From contig NC_037680.1 in NCBI RefSeq assembly GCF_003255815.1, forward strand, positions 25,514,304 to 25,578,303: a stretch of DNA of 64,000 nucleotides, given 5' to 3'. Under the pieces are notes generated by a model that had not been told where the DNA came from, did no database searches, and saw nothing but the letters and a program-made list of their open reading frames with translations. Source of the DNA: Theropithecus gelada. Lineage: Eukaryota; Chordata; Mammalia; Primates; Cercopithecidae. Below are positions 63,181-64,000 of the stretch, piece by piece; position 1 is the first letter of the stretch; every line of letters starts with the position of its first letter. A program made the position numbers and the translations under genes.

Positions 63181-64000
63181 CGGCAAAGGACATGAACAGA
63201 AACTTCTCAAAAGAAAATATCATGTAGCCAACAGACCTATGAAGAAAAACTCTACCTCACTGATCATTAGAGAAATGCACATCAAAACTACGATGAGATA
63301 CCATCTCACACCGGTCAAAAAGTCAAAAAGTAACAGGTAAAATAACAGATGCTAGAAACGTTGTGGAGAAAAATGAATGCTTTTACATTGTTGGTGGGAA
63401 TATAAATTAATTCAACCATTGTAGAAGACAGTGTGGCAATTCCTCAAAGCCCTGGAAACAGAAATATTATACCAGTTGACCCAGAAGTACCATTAATAGG
63501 TATGGGTCCAAAGGAACATAAATTGTTCTGTTATAAAGACACCTGTGCACATATGTTCATTGCAGCCCTATTCACAATAGCAAAGCCATGGAATCAACCT
63601 AAATGCCCATCAATGATAGACTGGATAAAGAAAATGTGGTACATATACACCATGGAATACTATGCAGCCATTAAAAGGAGAAGGGATCATGTCCTTTGCA
63701 GGGACATGGATGGAGCTAGAGGCCATTATCCTTAGCAAAGTAATGCAGGAACAGAAAACCAAATACCACATGTTCTCTAAGTACTTATAAGTGGGAGCTA
63801 AACGATGAGAACACATGGACACATTGCAGGAAACAACACATACTGAGGCCTTTTGGAAGGGTTGTGGGTGGGGGGAGGGAGAGGATCTGGAAGAATGGCT
63901 GATGGATGCTGGGCTTAATACCTGGGTGATGGGATGATCTGTGCAGCATAACACTATGGCACACGTTTACCTATGGAACAAACCTGCATATCCTGAACAT
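63181..64000 (+). pseudogene. L1 ORF2 C-terminus and 3'UTR, continues past the window
   Basis: It starts 'cggcaaaggacatgaacagaaacttctc', continuing the ORF2 of 61310-61547. The piece 63433-63735 translates to ORF2 C-terminal sequence (NQPKCPSMIDWIKKMW...YTMEYYAAIK), matching the L1 at 16.4 kb. The 3'UTR follows with the G-rich tract near 63867-63880 and 'cctatggaacaaacctgcatatcctgaacat'. The A-tail should lie just beyond 64000. Several stops and indels; L1PB/L1MA-like age. Confidence 0.9.

Noticed and set aside
1..64000. CRISPR arrays, prokaryotic operons, tRNA or rRNA genes
   Set aside because: The repeats are primate transposons; no regularly spaced identical repeats with unique spacers and no cloverleaf or rRNA sequence was seen.

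Overview
This window is nuclear DNA from an Old World monkey, most likely a macaque, baboon or vervet-type genome. Alu, primate L1, MIR, MADE1 and MaLR elements are all recognisable, so it is catarrhine primate. Two features point away from human. The Alu at 29364-29666 ends its right arm with 'ggcttgagccaccgcg', typical of the cercopithecid AluYR lineage. The full-length L1 at 16192-22406 has a 5'UTR clearly unlike the human L1PA1-5 type. Species cannot be fixed from the sequence alone.

I see no convincing host gene, exon series, tRNA, rRNA or CRISPR array in these 64 kb. It reads as AT-rich intergenic (or deep intronic) DNA, layered with transposon insertions of different ages. The only long reading frames belong to L1.

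Layout. 0-12 kb: ancient MaLR/ERVL LTRs, a Tigger-type DNA transposon sitting inside a MER5-like element, MIR, and three Alus. 12.4-14.7 kb: a decayed 5'-truncated L1 on the minus strand. 16.2-22.4 kb: a full-length L1 on the minus strand with a perfect 15-bp target-site duplication (TSD). It has a complete 5'UTR, a 63-bp inter-ORF spacer and an A-rich tail, and each ORF is broken by a single missing base. 22.4-37.6 kb: mostly unassigned AT-rich DNA with small DNA transposons (MADE1, MER2-like, a palindromic MITE), one young Alu and microsatellites. 37.6-38.3 kb and 51.7-52.6 kb: two related class I ERV solo LTRs in the same orientation, each with a 4-bp TSD; the second carries a 15-bp minisatellite. 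52.6-56.4 kb: a long repeat-poor stretch. 56.4-64 kb: a dense pile of L1M, Alu and LTR sequence.

The most layered structure is at 61.3-64 kb. An L1 ORF2 is split by two tandem Alus, the second Alu is split by an HML-2 (LTR5-type) solo LTR, and that LTR carries a roughly 27-nt Alu stub with its own 13-bp TSD. The order of events can be read directly from the nesting. I found no wholly new biological system. The best leads are the near-intact monkey L1, the nested stack, the ultra-short Alu insertion, a miR-548-like MADE1 hairpin, and the repeat-poor block at 52.6-55.7 kb.
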